Made by a program: the position numbers and the translations under genes. The notes below the pieces were generated by a model. The model had not been told where the DNA came from and searched no databases. It worked only from the letters and a program-made list of their open reading frames with translations. From CAZEVY01 sp964515555 (lineage in GTDB: Bacteria > Acidobacteriota > Terriglobia > Bryobacterales > Bryobacteraceae), in the NCBI GenBank assembly GCA_964515555.1, contig CAZEVY010000015.1:1-64000 (forward strand): a DNA stretch of 64,000 nt, given 5' to 3'. Below, one piece after another: positions 53,318 through 63,274 of this stretch. The stretch's first letter is position 1, and every line of letters begins with the position of its first letter.

Positions 53318-53337
53318 CTGGAGGGCCGCCCCACCTT
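53318..53337 (+). repeat. intergenic GC-rich repeat, copy 3 (half element)
   Basis: CTGGAGGGCCGCCCCACCTT is identical to 26722-26741. It fills the space between two convergent stop codons (53309 and 53337), consistent with a shared bidirectional 3' element. Confidence 0.65.
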
Positions 53338-55343
53338 CAGGCGGCGCCGGCGATCATCGTGTCCAGCCGCCGCACCTCGTAGACGTCTTCGACCGCGGCG
53401 CGCAGCAGCTCGCCGACGCTCCATGCCTGCGCAACGCATCCCCGCGGAGTGTGCGGGGTGTCGCCGTCGAAGATCTCCGACACCTGGCCCAGTCCCGCCT
53501 CGCGGAGATGATCGGAGAACTCGCGCAGCCAGCGCCCGGCCTCCTCGCGCGCCTCCCGCGACCGTCCGTTCGTCCGGACCCAGGCGCTGATGAAAGGTCC
53601 CAGCAGCCAGGGCCACACCGTCCCCTGATGGTAGGCGCCGTCGCGGCCCGGCACGTCGCCCTCGTAGCGGCCGCGATACCGGGGATCGTAGGGCGACAGG
53701 CTTCGCAGGCCGACGGGTGTCAGCAGCTCGCGCCGCACCGCCTCCAGCATCGGACGCGCGCGCTCGGGCGCCAGGATCGGATAGGCGAGGCTCGCGGCGA
53801 GCACCTGGTTGGGCCGCATCGAACCGTCGCGCATATCGCCGTCGACGACATCGTAGAGGCAGGCCTTGGCATCGTTCCAGAACTGGGCGTTGAAGCTCTC
53901 CCGCGCGCGGCCGGCGAGCGCCTCGAAACGCGCGCGTTGATCCGGGAAACCGAAACGCGCGGCCAGCTCCTCCATGATGCGCAGAGCGTTGTACCACAGC
54001 GCCTGGATCTCGACCGGCTTTCCGTGGCGCGGCGTCACCACCCAATCGCCGACCTTGGCGTCCATCCAGGTGAGCTGCACGCCTTGCTCGCCCGACAGCA
54101 ACAGGCCGTCCTCGTCAACGCGGATGCCGTAGCGCGTGCCCGCGACGTGGTGGTCCACGATCGACGCCAGCACATCGTAGAGGCGCCGCTCGACGAAGTC
54201 GTAGTCGCCCGTGTAGCTCAAGTAGGCGCGCACGGCGTCGAAGTACCAGAGGGTGGCGTCGACGGTGTTGTACTCGGGCGTCTCGCCGGCGTCGGGGAAG
54301 CGGTTCGGAAGCATGCCGCGGTCGACGTGGCGCGAGAACTCGAGCAGGATGCCGCGCGCGATCGCGGTACGGCCGGTGACCAGCGCGACGCCGGGCAGCG
54401 CGATCATCGTGTCGCGTCCCCAGTCGCTGAACCAGTGATAGCCGGCGACGATGGTCTGGCCGCCGCCGCGCGACACCACGAACTGATCGGCGGCGGCGGT
54501 GAGATCGGCGATCAACGGATCGACGGCGGGCGCGGTCGCGACGATGGCGGCCCGGCGCGCGAGCTCGGCGTCGCGGAGCGCGCGCACATCGGCGGCGCGG
54601 CGCTGGTCGGAGGCGACGACGAAGGCCGTTTTCGCGTCTTCTCCCAGGGCGAATGTAGCCAGGAAGGGGGAATACAAATCCTCGCGGAAATCGAGGCCGC
54701 GCTCGCGTTCGGCGTCGTATTCGAAGTTGAAGTACCACAGGCCTTCGGGGTCGATCGATTCGGCGTTATGGCCGAAATGCAGCGGCGGCAGATCGCCGTA
54801 GGGCCGCACGGTCGCCAGGCCGGGCTTTTCCTCGACCGACGGATCGAGCGCTTCGTTGCGGTGCGTGGTGGAGTGGTAGTCGCGGAACGCGATCAGGGGG
54901 CGCACTTCGAGGGTGACCTCGGGCAGCGGCTCGCCGGTGGTGGAGCGAATCTCCCACTCGACGACGGTGGTGTTCTCGCCGTGCACCATGAAGATGCGCT
55001 TCTCGACTTCGATGCCCTCCACGGCGTAGACGTACGTGGGAAACGGATCGAGACGGAACTCGCTGAGGCACTCATGGCCGCGCGGGTGGACGGCGCCGGG
55101 GTAGCGGTTGGCCGACAGATCGAAGCGCCGTTCGCCGATGACGAGCGTCTCTTCGAGCTTCGAGAGCATGACGACGCGGCCGACCGGCGGCCGGGTCGCC
55201 GCGGTCAGCAGGCCGTGATAGCGGCGCGAGTTGGCGCCCGTCACGGTAGACGATGCAAAGCCTCCCAGGCCGTTGGTCTCAAGCCATTCCCGCCGCACGG
55301 CGGCGTCGAAATCGGCGCAGGCTTCCCCGGACAGGCGGATCAT
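53337..55343 (-). CDS. glycogen-debranching-enzyme-family amylo-alpha-1,6-glucosidase
   Basis: A 668-residue protein from ATG at 55343 (a frame to 55391 exists; GGAG before the inner ATG favours it). The N-terminal GDE_N domain has REWLETNGLGGFASSTVTGA and NSRRYHGLLTAATRPP. The C-terminal (alpha/alpha)6 domain includes GYHWFSDWGRDTMIALPGVA with the catalytic Asp region, FPDAGETPEYNTVDATLWYF and YDPRYRGRYEGDVPGRDGAY. These archaeal/bacterial GDE proteins remove alpha-1,6-linked glucose from limit dextrins. No glycogen genes adjoin. Confidence 0.9.
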   Translation of the reverse strand: MIRLSGEACADFDAAVRREWLETNGLGGFASSTVTGANSRRYHGLLTAATRPPVGRVVMLSKLEETLVIGERRFDLSANRYPGAVHPRGHECLSEFRLDPFPTYVYAVEGIEVEKRIFMVHGENTTVVEWEIRSTTGEPLPEVTLEVRPLIAFRDYHSTTHRNEALDPSVEEKPGLATVRPYGDLPPLHFGHNAESIDPEGLWYFNFEYDAERERGLDFREDLYSPFLATFALGEDAKTAFVVASDQRRAADVRALRDAELARRAAIVATAPAVDPLIADLTAAADQFVVSRGGGQTIVAGYHWFSDWGRDTMIALPGVALVTGRTAIARGILLEFSRHVDRGMLPNRFPDAGETPEYNTVDATLWYFDAVRAYLSYTGDYDFVERRLYDVLASIVDHHVAGTRYGIRVDEDGLLLSGEQGVQLTWMDAKVGDWVVTPRHGKPVEIQALWYNALRIMEELAARFGFPDQRARFEALAGRARESFNAQFWNDAKACLYDVVDGDMRDGSMRPNQVLAASLAYPILAPERARPMLEAVRRELLTPVGLRSLSPYDPRYRGRYEGDVPGRDGAYHQGTVWPWLLGPFISAWVRTNGRSREAREEAGRWLREFSDHLREAGLGQVSEIFDGDTPHTPRGCVAQAWSVGELLRAAVEDVYEVRRLDTMIAGAA

Positions 55344-55393
55344 GGAATTTACTCCGTACTTCACAATACACCCCCGTGCAATAATCTTCATCC

Positions 55394-55399
55394 AGGAGG
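55394..55399 (+). promoter_or_regulatory. ribosome binding site for a TTG start
   Basis: AGGAGG lies six bases before TTG at 55406. No ATG or GTG in the frame fits the Tat signal, so this consensus site decides for a rare TTG start. Confidence 0.75.
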
Positions 55400-55405
55400 C
55401 CCTCC

Positions 55406-56422
55406 TTGCAGACCCGAAGACAGTTCGCCGCCGCTGCCGCCGGAGCCGCGGCGCTTCCCGCTTTCGCCGCTCGCAAGCCGCTTCCGGAGCTTGCGCCCGG
55501 AATCAAGATCTCCCTTCAGTTGGGCACAGACCCGACCGAGGAAGATTTCACGTGGACCAAGCAGCTCGGCGTCGAGTACGTCAACATCCCGACGGGCGGC
55601 GCACGGTCGACTCTGGAGACCTTCCGCGACCTCAAGAAACGCGTCGAAGCCGCGGGCCTCAAGGTCTGGAACATCGGCAACAGTAACGTCCACAACATGC
55701 CGGAAGTGACGTTGAATCTTCCCGGCCGAGACCAGAAAATCGAGGAGTACAAGAATTACCTCCGGAACCTGGCCGCCGCGGGCGTTTACTACACCACCTA
55801 CGCGCACATGGGCAACGGCATCTGGAGCTCGGCGCGCGAGACCACGCGTGGCGGGGCGTCGGCGCGCGCCTTCCGGATGGAGACGGCCAAGGGCAACTGG
55901 GCGGGCAAGGTGTTCGAAGCGCCGCTTTCGCACGGCCGCAAGTTCTCGAAGGAAGAGATCTGGGAGAACTACACGTACTTCATCAAGCAGGTCGTGCCCG
56001 TGGCCGAAGAGCTGGGCATTCGCATCGGGATTCACCCCGACGATCCTCCCGTCCCCGAACTCGCCGGCGTGCCGCGCTGCATTTTCGGCAATTACGACGG
56101 CTACGTGAAGGCGCTGGAGATCGCGAATAGTCCGAATATCGGCGTGTGCCTGTGCTGCGGGACCTGGATGGAGGGCGGCAAGTACACCGGCAAGGACGTC
56201 TTCGACGCCATCAAGGGCTTCGCGAAGATGGGCAAGCTCTGGAAGATTCACTTCCGCAACGTGACCGCGCCGATTCCCTACTTCGTCGAGACCTTCGTCG
56301 ACAACGGCTACACCGACATGCGGCGCGTGATGCGCACGCTGGTCGACGTGGATTTTCGCGGCAACCTGATCGCCGACCATGTGCCGGAAATGGTCGGCGG
56401 GCGGCGCGCGGGCTGGTCGTAC
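55406..56422 (+). CDS. Tat-exported UxuA-like (mannonate dehydratase family) TIM-barrel protein, 3' end lost in gap
   Basis: The visible 339 codons start with a twin-arginine-like signal (QTRRQFAAAAAGAAALPAFA). A xylose-isomerase-like TIM barrel follows. GIHPDDPPVPELAGVPRCIF near residue 208, GVCLCCGTWMEGG near 246, KIHFRNVTAPIPYFVETFVD near 281 and IADHVPEMVGGRRAG near 323 match UxuA metal and substrate motifs. Cytosolic UxuA dehydrates mannonate; an exported version is odd and its substrate is unknown. Only about 15-20 codons should be missing at the N block. Confidence 0.82.
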
Positions 56423-56522
56423 NNNNNNNNNNNNNNNNNNNNNNNNNNNNNNNNNNNNNNNNNNNNNNNNNNNNNNNNNNNNNNNNNNNNNNNNNNNNNN
56501 NNNNNNNNNNNNNNNNNNNNNN
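56423..56522. other. assembly gap (100 N)
   Basis: A run of 100 N between two convergent genes, each lacking only its last few codons. The flanks do not overlap one another, so some real sequence is missing, probably short. Long frames running across it are artefacts. Confidence 0.98.
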
Positions 56523-58924
56523 GCCGAGGCCGGCTCGATCCTCGAAGCCCGGCGCGCCGGCAGGTACGCCGCCACGACTGCCGAGGCCACCAACGCCACC
56601 GCGACCCCCAGAAAGGTCGCCGGATCGTGGCGGTCGACGCCGAACAGCAGCCCGGAGAGGAATCGCGCCAGCCACGCTGCCATCGCCAGTCCCGCCGCGA
56701 TTCCGGCGAGCGCCAGCGCCAGACCGCGGCCGACAATCATCCGCAGCACGTCCGCCCGCGCGGCGCCCAACGCCATGCGCACGCCGATCTCGCGGGTCCG
56801 CTGGCTCACCGTCGCGTTGATCACGCCGTAGATTCCGATCAGCGCCAGCGCCAGCGCGACGGCAGCGAACACGCCCAGCAGCAGCATCGTGAATCGGCGC
56901 TCGCCGACCGAATCGGCCAGCATCTCCTCCAGCGTCGCGGCGTCGTAGACGGGCAGCTCGGGGTCGACCGACGCGACGGCGCGGCGCAGAGCGGGCAACA
57001 GCGCCACGGGATCGCCCGCCGTGCGCACCGCGATGCTGATGGTGCTCATCGGATTCTGCCGCTGCGGCAGGTAGACGGTCTGCGGCGTCTCGGCGGCCAG
57101 GCCGCGGAACTTAACGTCGGGCACGACGCCGACGATCTCGCGCGGCACGCCATACATCACCACGCGGCGGCCGACCGGCTCCTCGCCGCCGAAATGGCGC
57201 TTCACGAACGCCTGGTTGACGACGGCCACCAGCGGGCGCTTCGAATCGTCGTCGCGCGTGAAGCCGCGGCCGGCCGTCAGCGGGATTCGCAGCATCTCGA
57301 AGTAGCCTTCGCCGACCGGACGGAACCGTGCCTCGTCCTGCTGGCCGGGCGGCGGCGCGGGCCGTCCCTCGATGGTGACGCGCGTCGTCCAGCCGCCGCT
57401 CAACGGACGATTCAGCGAGAGTTCCGCCGCACGCACGCCCGGCAGCGCGCGCACCTTCTCGATGAGCCGCTCCTGGAACTGCGCGGCCTGCGGCCAGTCG
57501 TGCAGCGGCCAAACTTTCGGAAACGGATAGCGGCCCGCCGGGAGGTCGACGCTGGCGGTCAGCACGTTGCGAGGATCGAGTCCCGGGTCGAGCGACATCA
57601 GGCGCGACATGGTGCGTATCATCAGTCCCGCGCCGGCCAGCAGCACGACCGACAACGCGACCTCCACCGCGACGAGCGCCTGACGGAAGCGCTGCTCGCC
57701 GCGGCCCGACGAAACGTTGCGTCCAGCCTCACGCATCGCCCGCTCGGTGCGGTCGCCCGACAGCCGCAGGGCCGGGGCCAAACCGAAGATCACCGAAGTG
57801 ATCAGTGCCAATCCGGCCGCGGCGGCGAGTACTCCCCAACCCGGTCCCGTCTCGGGGACGAGCGGCAGCGTCACCGGCGCCAGGGCCACCAAGGCGCGCG
57901 ATCCCCATGCCGCCAGGAGAACTCCCGCGGCCGCGCCGGCGACGCAGAGCAGCAGCACTTCGGCGAGGAGTTGGGTCGCCAGCCGCGAGCGGCTCGCCCC
58001 GAGCGCTTTGCGCACAGCCAGTTCGCGTGTCACCAGGCCGGATCGCGCGAGCAGCAGGTTCGTCATGTTGACGCAGGCGATCAGCAGCAGACAGACGACC
58101 CCGCCGCCGAGCACCCACAGCGCCGGCCGCACCTGTTGCGTGATTTCCATGTGCAGGGGCCGGACCCAGGCGCCGCGCCCGGTATTGTCGTCCGGGTAAG
58201 CGGCCTCCAGGCGCTTCATGATGGTGGACATTTCGCTCTGCGCGCGTTCGATCGCGATGCCGGGCTTGAGCCTGCCGAGCAAAAGCGCGGTGTGGCGTCC
58301 GCGGAACATGTCGAACCGGTCGAACGCCACTGGAAGCCAAAGCGCGTCGCCACCGTCGCCGAGCGTCGCGGCGGCCGGCGGCATCACGCCGACGATCTGG
58401 TGGCTCTCGCCGTTGAGCCTTGCGGCGCGGCCTACCACGCCGCGGTCGGCGCCAAAGCGCTCCCGCCACAGGCGGTCGCTCAATACGATCACGCGGTCGC
58501 GGCCCGGCGCCATTTCATCGGGGGTGAAACCGCGCCCGATCGCGGGCTCGACGCCGAGCATCCGGAAGTAGTTCGACGTGACGCGCGCTCCGGCCAGCCG
58601 CTCGGCTTCGTCGCCGACGGCGAGGGCGATGTTGTTCGACTGCCGCGCCGCCAGGTCGCGGAATACGGTCGCCTGCCGGTTGATGTCGAGGTAGTCGGGC
58701 ATGGACGCCGTTTCGCGTTGCGTGCCGCGGATGCGGTCGTTCTCAAAGACGACGACCAGGCGTCCGGGGTCGGGGAAGGGGAGCGGCCGCAGGACGACGG
58801 CGTAGAGGACGCTGAAGATGGCCGAATTGGCGCCGATGCCGAGCGCCAGGATGGCAATGGCGGTCAGCGCGAAGCCGGGAGCGCGGACGAGTTTGCGGGC
58901 GGCGAGACGGAAGTCGGACAGCAT
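56523..58924 (-). CDS. ADOP-type MacB/FtsX-like ABC transporter permease, 3' end lost in gap
   Basis: About 800 residues are visible. FRLAARKLVRAPGFALTAIA and IGANSAIFSVLYAVVLRPLP at the start, a MacB_PCD periplasmic domain (YFRMLGVEPAIGRGFTPDEM), an FtsX block with TRELAVRKALGASRSRLATQ, then a second MacB_PCD and a second FtsX block (TREIGVRMALGAARADVLRM) show the duplicated architecture of acidobacterial duplicated orphan permeases. It ends PARRASRIEPAS, so only about 5-10 codons are missing. ADOPs lack a linked ATPase, as here. AGGAGGGG lies just before the ATG. Confidence 0.93.
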
Positions 58925-58982
58925 GCACCCCTCCTATCGCCGGTTAGACGGCGGCTGGCACGAATGGTGAGTGGGCATTCTG

Positions 58983-59339
58983 CTACAGCTGCAAAACGAG
59001 GCGCAGCCCACGGTCGACGGCAGCCTGGAGCTTCGGCGGAACCTCCCCGGCGCGCTCGGTCAGGAAGCCACGGTCGAGGGTCATCAGTTGCGAGACGTTC
59101 ACGACCGAGTCGCGCGGAAGGCCGGTCGACTGCGCGGAAAGCAGGACATTGCCGGGCGCCTCGGCGAGGTGGATGTTGCCGGTAATCACCGCGACGATTG
59201 CCGTCTGAATCCGGCTGGCGTTGAAGGAATCCGCCTGGATCACAAGCACCGGCCGAAGATACCCGGGCTCCGAGCGGCGAGGACTCGGAAGGTCGGCCCA
59301 CCAGATCTCACCGCGTTGGATCGCCTCAGACGCTACCAA
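58983..59339 (-). CDS. mazF: MazF/PemK-family toxin endoribonuclease
   Basis: A 118-residue PemK/MazF-like protein. IQRGEIWWADLPSPRRSEPG is the conserved N-terminal strand pair with the R-G-(D/E)-I-W start. YLRPVLVIQADSFNASRIQT carries the RP(V/A)LVIQ motif, and VVNVSQLMTLDRGFLTERAG matches the late helix. MazF toxins cleave mRNA at short motifs. It overlaps the antitoxin gene by seven bases and lies downstream, the normal order. Confidence 0.9.
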   Translation of the reverse strand: MVASEAIQRGEIWWADLPSPRRSEPGYLRPVLVIQADSFNASRIQTAIVAVITGNIHLAEAPGNVLLSAQSTGLPRDSVVNVSQLMTLDRGFLTERAGEVPPKLQAAVDRGLRLVLQL

Positions 59340-59569
59340 GAATCCTCTCCGAGGGACCTGAGTTGGGCGCGATGTAAGGCCCGATCGACCTTGGCGGGGC
59401 GATCGGAATAGACTTCGTTGAGGCGCTTCGTCACAGCGTCGGCGCGCCCTCGGGCGAGGAACTCCGACAACGCGGCGGCGTACAACTGGCTTCTGGACAC
59501 CCCCAGCCGCCGGGCCGCGGCGTCCGCGGCGCGGAACAGGTCGTTGGGCAGGGAGATCGCAGTCTTCAT
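59333..59569 (-). CDS. mazE: ribbon-helix-helix antitoxin of the MazF toxin
   Basis: A 78-residue protein starting MKTAISLPNDLFRAADAAAR followed by RLGVSRSQLYAAALSEFL, a CopG/RHH DNA-binding domain. The C-terminal tail (residues about 48-78), acidic and basic mixed, should wrap the toxin. It neutralises MazF and represses the operon. The ATG lies six bases after a TATACT -10. Confidence 0.85.
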   Translation of the reverse strand: MKTAISLPNDLFRAADAAARRLGVSRSQLYAAALSEFLARGRADAVTKRLNEVYSDRPAKVDRALHRAQLRSLGEDSW

Positions 59570-59575
59570 ACCAGA

Positions 59576-59603
59576 AGTATAACCTGAGTCATACCTGCGA
59601 CAA
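59576..59603 (-). promoter_or_regulatory. mazEF promoter, leaderless type
   Basis: On the minus strand TTGTCG (59603-59598), a 16-base spacer, then TATACT (59581-59576), six bases before the ATG at 59569. GGTATGA-like half-sites flank the -10 and may bind the RHH antitoxin. Confidence 0.6.
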
Positions 59604-59650
59604 CGGAGGGGGCGTCGGAGATCGTTTCTCCGGGCGAATCGCGGACGGCG

Positions 59651-61264
59651 TCAGCCGCGCCCGGCTTCGAGCTCGAGCCTACGCTGGCGCTCCCAGGCGA
59701 CGCGGTCGCGATACTCCTGGTAGAGCGTCGAGAAGCCCGCCCACCAGTAGCCGCACAGGAACAGCATCATGAAGGGCACGGCGATGAAGTTCAGCGTCTC
59801 GATCGAGTAGAGCACCATGCCGAGGAAGTACGTCCCCATGGCGATCTCGGCGAACGGCAGCCAGCCGCTGCGGCGGCGATAGGAGAGATTCGCCATCGAC
59901 ACGCGCTGGTTGCCCGTGATGGCGTACTTGGGCGTGCGCACGAACCCGGTCTTATACCCCACGAGCGCCTCGATCACGGCGCGCGTGTTGATGATCGTCA
60001 GCGCCACGCCGGCGGCGATCACCATCGGCATCATTACGATCGACCGCTTCCAGCCGCGCCGGTCGCGCTCGTGCTGCGCGAAGACGTAGAAGGCGATCAC
60101 CGAGAAGAAATTCGCCACCACCAGCGGCAGGTCGACCAGCACCATCTGCTGCCAGCCGATGTAGAAGCGCACAATCATCACCGGCAGGAACATCGCCGAG
60201 CAAAGCACCATCGCCGGATAAGTCAGATTCGGCGTCAGGTGGCAGAACGCTTCCAGCTTCACCCGCGCGGGCACGTTCGACCGCAGAATCGTCCCCAACA
60301 GCTTCCGCATCACCTGCGTCAGACCCTTGGCCCAGCGCGACTGCTGTACCTGGAAGCCGTAGGTCTCCACCGGCAACTCCGACGGGCACTCGACGTCGGG
60401 CAGGTAGACGAACTTCCAGCCCTTGATCTGCGCGCGATAGCTGAGGTCGGAGTCCTCGGTGAGGGTATCGTGCTGCCAGCCGCCGGCGTGCTCAATCATG
60501 CGGCGGCGCAGCACGCCCGCCGTTCCGTTGAAGTTGAAGAACAGTCCGCGGCCGTAGCGCGCGATGTGCTCCAGCACGAAGTGGCCGTCGAGCAGCATGG
60601 CCTGCACTTCGGTCAGGAGATTGTAGTCGCGATTGAGATAAGTCCAGCGCGTCTGCACCACGCCGACATTGGGGTCCGTGAAGTAGTCGACGGTGCGCCG
60701 CAGGAAGTCGCGCGGCGGGGCGAAATCGGCGTCGAAAATCGCGATCAGCTCGCCGGTGGCCGACTGCATGCCCTCGTCGAGAGCGCCCGCCTTGAAGCCG
60801 TGGCGGTGCTCCCGATGGCGGTACTCGATGGGGAAGCCCTGCGCGCGATATTCGTTGACGAGCCGCTCGGTGAATGGGTGGGTCTCGTCGGTCGAGTCGT
60901 CGAGCACCTGGACTTGCAGGCGGTCGCGCGGGTAGTCGATCCGCGCCACCTCATCGAGCAGCCGCTCGACCACGTAGCGCTCGTTGTAGATCGGAAGCTG
61001 GATGGTGACGCGCGGCAGTTCGTCGAATCGCGCGGCGGGGCCTTTGGGGAGCCGCCGGCGATGCTTCAGATACGTGCGGATGACCTCGTAGCGATGGAAG
61101 CCGTAGAAGGAAACGAAGCCGAGCAGCGCGAAATAGGGAATCAGCAGCGCCCAGTCGAACCAGCCGAGCGTGTGGATGCCTGCGAAAGTGTCGTCGAAAA
61201 GCGCCTCGGCGAGGCGGTCGGTGAGTGAGGCTGCGAGAATCAGTGCTGGCGGTGACGGAAGCAT
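59651..61264 (-). CDS. family 2 glycosyltransferase (cellulose-synthase-like, membrane)
   Basis: A 537-residue processive-type GT2. An N-terminal helix (WALLIPYFALLGFVSFYGF) precedes the catalytic domain with VTIQLPIYNERYVVERLLDE, VLDDSTDE, AIFDADFAP (DxD), LTEDSDLSYR and the QQSRWAKG (QxxRW) motif that holds the acceptor. Four or more C-terminal helices follow. It resembles CESA/CelA-like and glucomannan-synthase-like enzymes. No BcsB/C partners are near, so the polymer is unknown. A minus-strand TAGAAT lies at 61369-61364 in the leader. Confidence 0.9.
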   Translation of the reverse strand: MLPSPPALILAASLTDRLAEALFDDTFAGIHTLGWFDWALLIPYFALLGFVSFYGFHRYEVIRTYLKHRRRLPKGPAARFDELPRVTIQLPIYNERYVVERLLDEVARIDYPRDRLQVQVLDDSTDETHPFTERLVNEYRAQGFPIEYRHREHRHGFKAGALDEGMQSATGELIAIFDADFAPPRDFLRRTVDYFTDPNVGVVQTRWTYLNRDYNLLTEVQAMLLDGHFVLEHIARYGRGLFFNFNGTAGVLRRRMIEHAGGWQHDTLTEDSDLSYRAQIKGWKFVYLPDVECPSELPVETYGFQVQQSRWAKGLTQVMRKLLGTILRSNVPARVKLEAFCHLTPNLTYPAMVLCSAMFLPVMIVRFYIGWQQMVLVDLPLVVANFFSVIAFYVFAQHERDRRGWKRSIVMMPMVIAAGVALTIINTRAVIEALVGYKTGFVRTPKYAITGNQRVSMANLSYRRRSGWLPFAEIAMGTYFLGMVLYSIETLNFIAVPFMMLFLCGYWWAGFSTLYQEYRDRVAWERQRRLELEAGRG

Positions 61265-61467
61265 CGGAGACTGCCGGATCGCTCGAATCCCAAGCGCTCA
61301 CCCGGGGCCGGGGTTCGGACGATCAATGGGCCGCGCAACCATCTTCACGAGGCCCGTCACGTTATTCTACATCGTTTCGGGTGGTTTGCATCTGAAAAAG
61401 GCTTAACGCAGCAAGTGGCGTGGAATCTATGAGTTGAGGGCGGCGGTCCGGACATCGCTCGGATTGC

Positions 61468-61473
61468 TATAGT
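61468..61473 (+). promoter_or_regulatory. -10 hexamer before the P450 gene
   Basis: TATAGT overlaps a GTG at 61472 and ends seven bases before an in-frame TTG at 61481. If used, it would favour TTG as a leaderless start. Confidence 0.35.
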
Positions 61474-63210
61474 GTTCGGGTTGGCGACGTTCGAGCTCGT
61501 GTTGGCGACGCTTGTATGCGCCGCGGTTGCGTTCCCGTTTGCCCGCCTGGCAGCGGACCCCGGCATCGTGCGCGCCTTTCCGCGCGTCTCGCTCGCATTC
61601 GGGGCGGCCGTCGCTCTCGGCGCGATCGCCTTCGCCGCCAGCGCCTGGGCTTCGCCCTGGTTTCCACGGCTCGCCGGCGGTACGGGACTCGCGATACTCG
61701 CGTGGCACTGGTGGCGCGCGCGTCCGAACTACGGCGGGTCGCGCGGCCTTCCTCCCGGAAGCCTCCGAGCCGTCCCGGTCGAGGCCTGGACCGACGTTCT
61801 CTTCTTCGAAAAACAGGCGGCCCGATACGGGCCAGTCTTCAAGGTGAGCCACTTCTTCACGCCGATGGTCTGCGTCATCGGCCTCCGTCGCGGACTTGAC
61901 GTCTTCCATCGCTACGACGACTCGGCGATGCGCAGCCCGGCGCCACCGTTCGCGAGATTCCTGCCCTGCGGCTTCCTACGCGGCATGGAGCGCGAGCGCC
62001 ACGAGCACTATCGCGCCGTGATTCGCGACTCGATCACACTGTCGTCGTTAGACGCCCTGGAGCCTGTCGCGGCCGATCGCGTGCGATCGGTGCTGGAGGC
62101 GCTGGCGCGCGAATCGGCGGCGAACCCCGCGGGCGTCTACGCGCCGCCGCATTGGGACCGGCTGCTGCTGACGCTGTTCCTGCGGCTGTTCTTCGGAATC
62201 GGCGAGGGCGACCCCGACGAGGACGAGGTGCGCCGCCTGTTTCCGATCGTCAACGCCTCCGGACGCCGCAGCATCTCGCTCCCGTTCTCGCCCGCCGACC
62301 GGCGGGTCCGCGCGGCACTGACGCGTCTTCACGAGATTCTGGTGGCGCGCGCCGACGCCTGGCGGCCGCACCTCGACCGCGGCGAGCCGGTCCCCGATTG
62401 CCTGCTCTCGCAGATCCTCCGCGCCAACGCCGCCTGGGTCCGCGACCCGGAGGTCACCGGCCTGCTGATCTATATGACCGACGCGGCGGCGCGCGACCTG
62501 GCGGGGCTGCTGCAATGGGTCGTCAAGATGTTGTGCGACTACCCGGCTGTCGCGAGCGAGCTTCGCGGCGAGATCGCGCGCGGCGTGGACCAGCGCGGCA
62601 AGTCATCGCTCGCGCACCGGATCGTCTGGGAGACGCTGCGGCTGGAGCAGAGCGAGCACCTGTACCGGAAGGTCCTCGAGGACATCGAGATCGGCGAGTA
62701 CCGCGTCCCCAGAGGCTGGCTGCTGCGGGTGTGCATTCGCGAAAGTCACCGCCTGCCCGAGGTCTTCGAAAATCCGGCGGTGTTCGACCCGTCGCGCTTC
62801 CTGCGGCGCACCTATACCCAGTACGAGTTCGCGCCGATGGGCCTGTTCCGTCATTCGTGCATCGGAGACACGGTCACCACCACGGTCGCCCGCGTGCTGA
62901 TGACGGAGCTGGTGCGCGGCTGGGAGTTCCAGCAGGCCGGCGAGTCGCACCGCGATTTCCGCGGATGGCACTGGACGCCGGGGTCGGACTTCCGGATCGC
63001 GATCCGGCCNNNNNNNNNNNNNNNNNNNNNNNNNNNNNNNNNNNNNNNNNNNNNNNNNNNNNNNNNNNNNNNNNNNNNNNNNNNNNNNNNNNNNNNNNNN
63101 NNNNNNNNNATTTCCGCGGATGGCACTGGACGCCGGGGTCGGACTTCCGGATCGCGATCCGGCCTGCGCCGCAGAGCCCGCACGCGACCACGCCCGCCTT
63201 GACAGTTTGA
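61472..63210 (+). CDS. membrane-anchored cytochrome P450-like protein (contains a false gap)
   Basis: Removing the N block and one copy of the duplicated 55-bp flank gives a continuous 527-residue protein ending ...SPHATTPALTV at 63210. The N-terminus has two hydrophobic helices (about residues 1-60). The P450 I-helix region is GLLIYMTDAAARDLAGLLQW, the K-helix ExxR is ETLRLEQSEH, and the heme loop is FAPMGLFRHSCIGD, with Cys as probable iron ligand but a shifted FxxGxxxCxG spacing. Oxygen activation and a membrane or lipid substrate are likely; the following gene is a fatty acyl-CoA reductase-like enzyme. The start is GTG 61472 or TTG 61481. Confidence 0.8.
62955..63164. repeat. 55-bp identical flanks of a 100-N block (contig overlap artefact)
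   Basis: Bases 62955-63009 and 63110-63164 are identical over 55 bases, the full sequence on each side of the N run 63010-63109. Two contigs that overlap by 55 bases were joined with N instead of merged. Collapsing them restores the reading frame of the P450 gene. Confidence 0.95.
63010..63109. other. assembly gap (100 N), true length negative
   Basis: The N run should be deleted together with one 55-base flank. No sequence appears to be missing. Confidence 0.93.
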
Positions 63211-63228
63211 TTCCGCGGTCGATACCCT
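63199..63228 (+). promoter_or_regulatory. candidate promoter of the acyl-CoA reductase gene
   Basis: TTGACA (63199-63204), an 18-base spacer and TACCCT (63223-63228). It overlaps the last codons of the P450 gene and would start RNA about 40 bases before the ATG at 63275. Confidence 0.5.
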
Positions 63229-63274
63229 GAAGGATCGAAAGGCAATTACGCCTGCCCAGCGCACGCGCCTGCGC

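Noticed and set aside
55406..59185. Long frames that run across the 56423-56522 N block on both strands
   Set aside because: They fuse a real gene to the antisense of its neighbour through ambiguous bases. Family lengths show both real genes end inside or near the gap.
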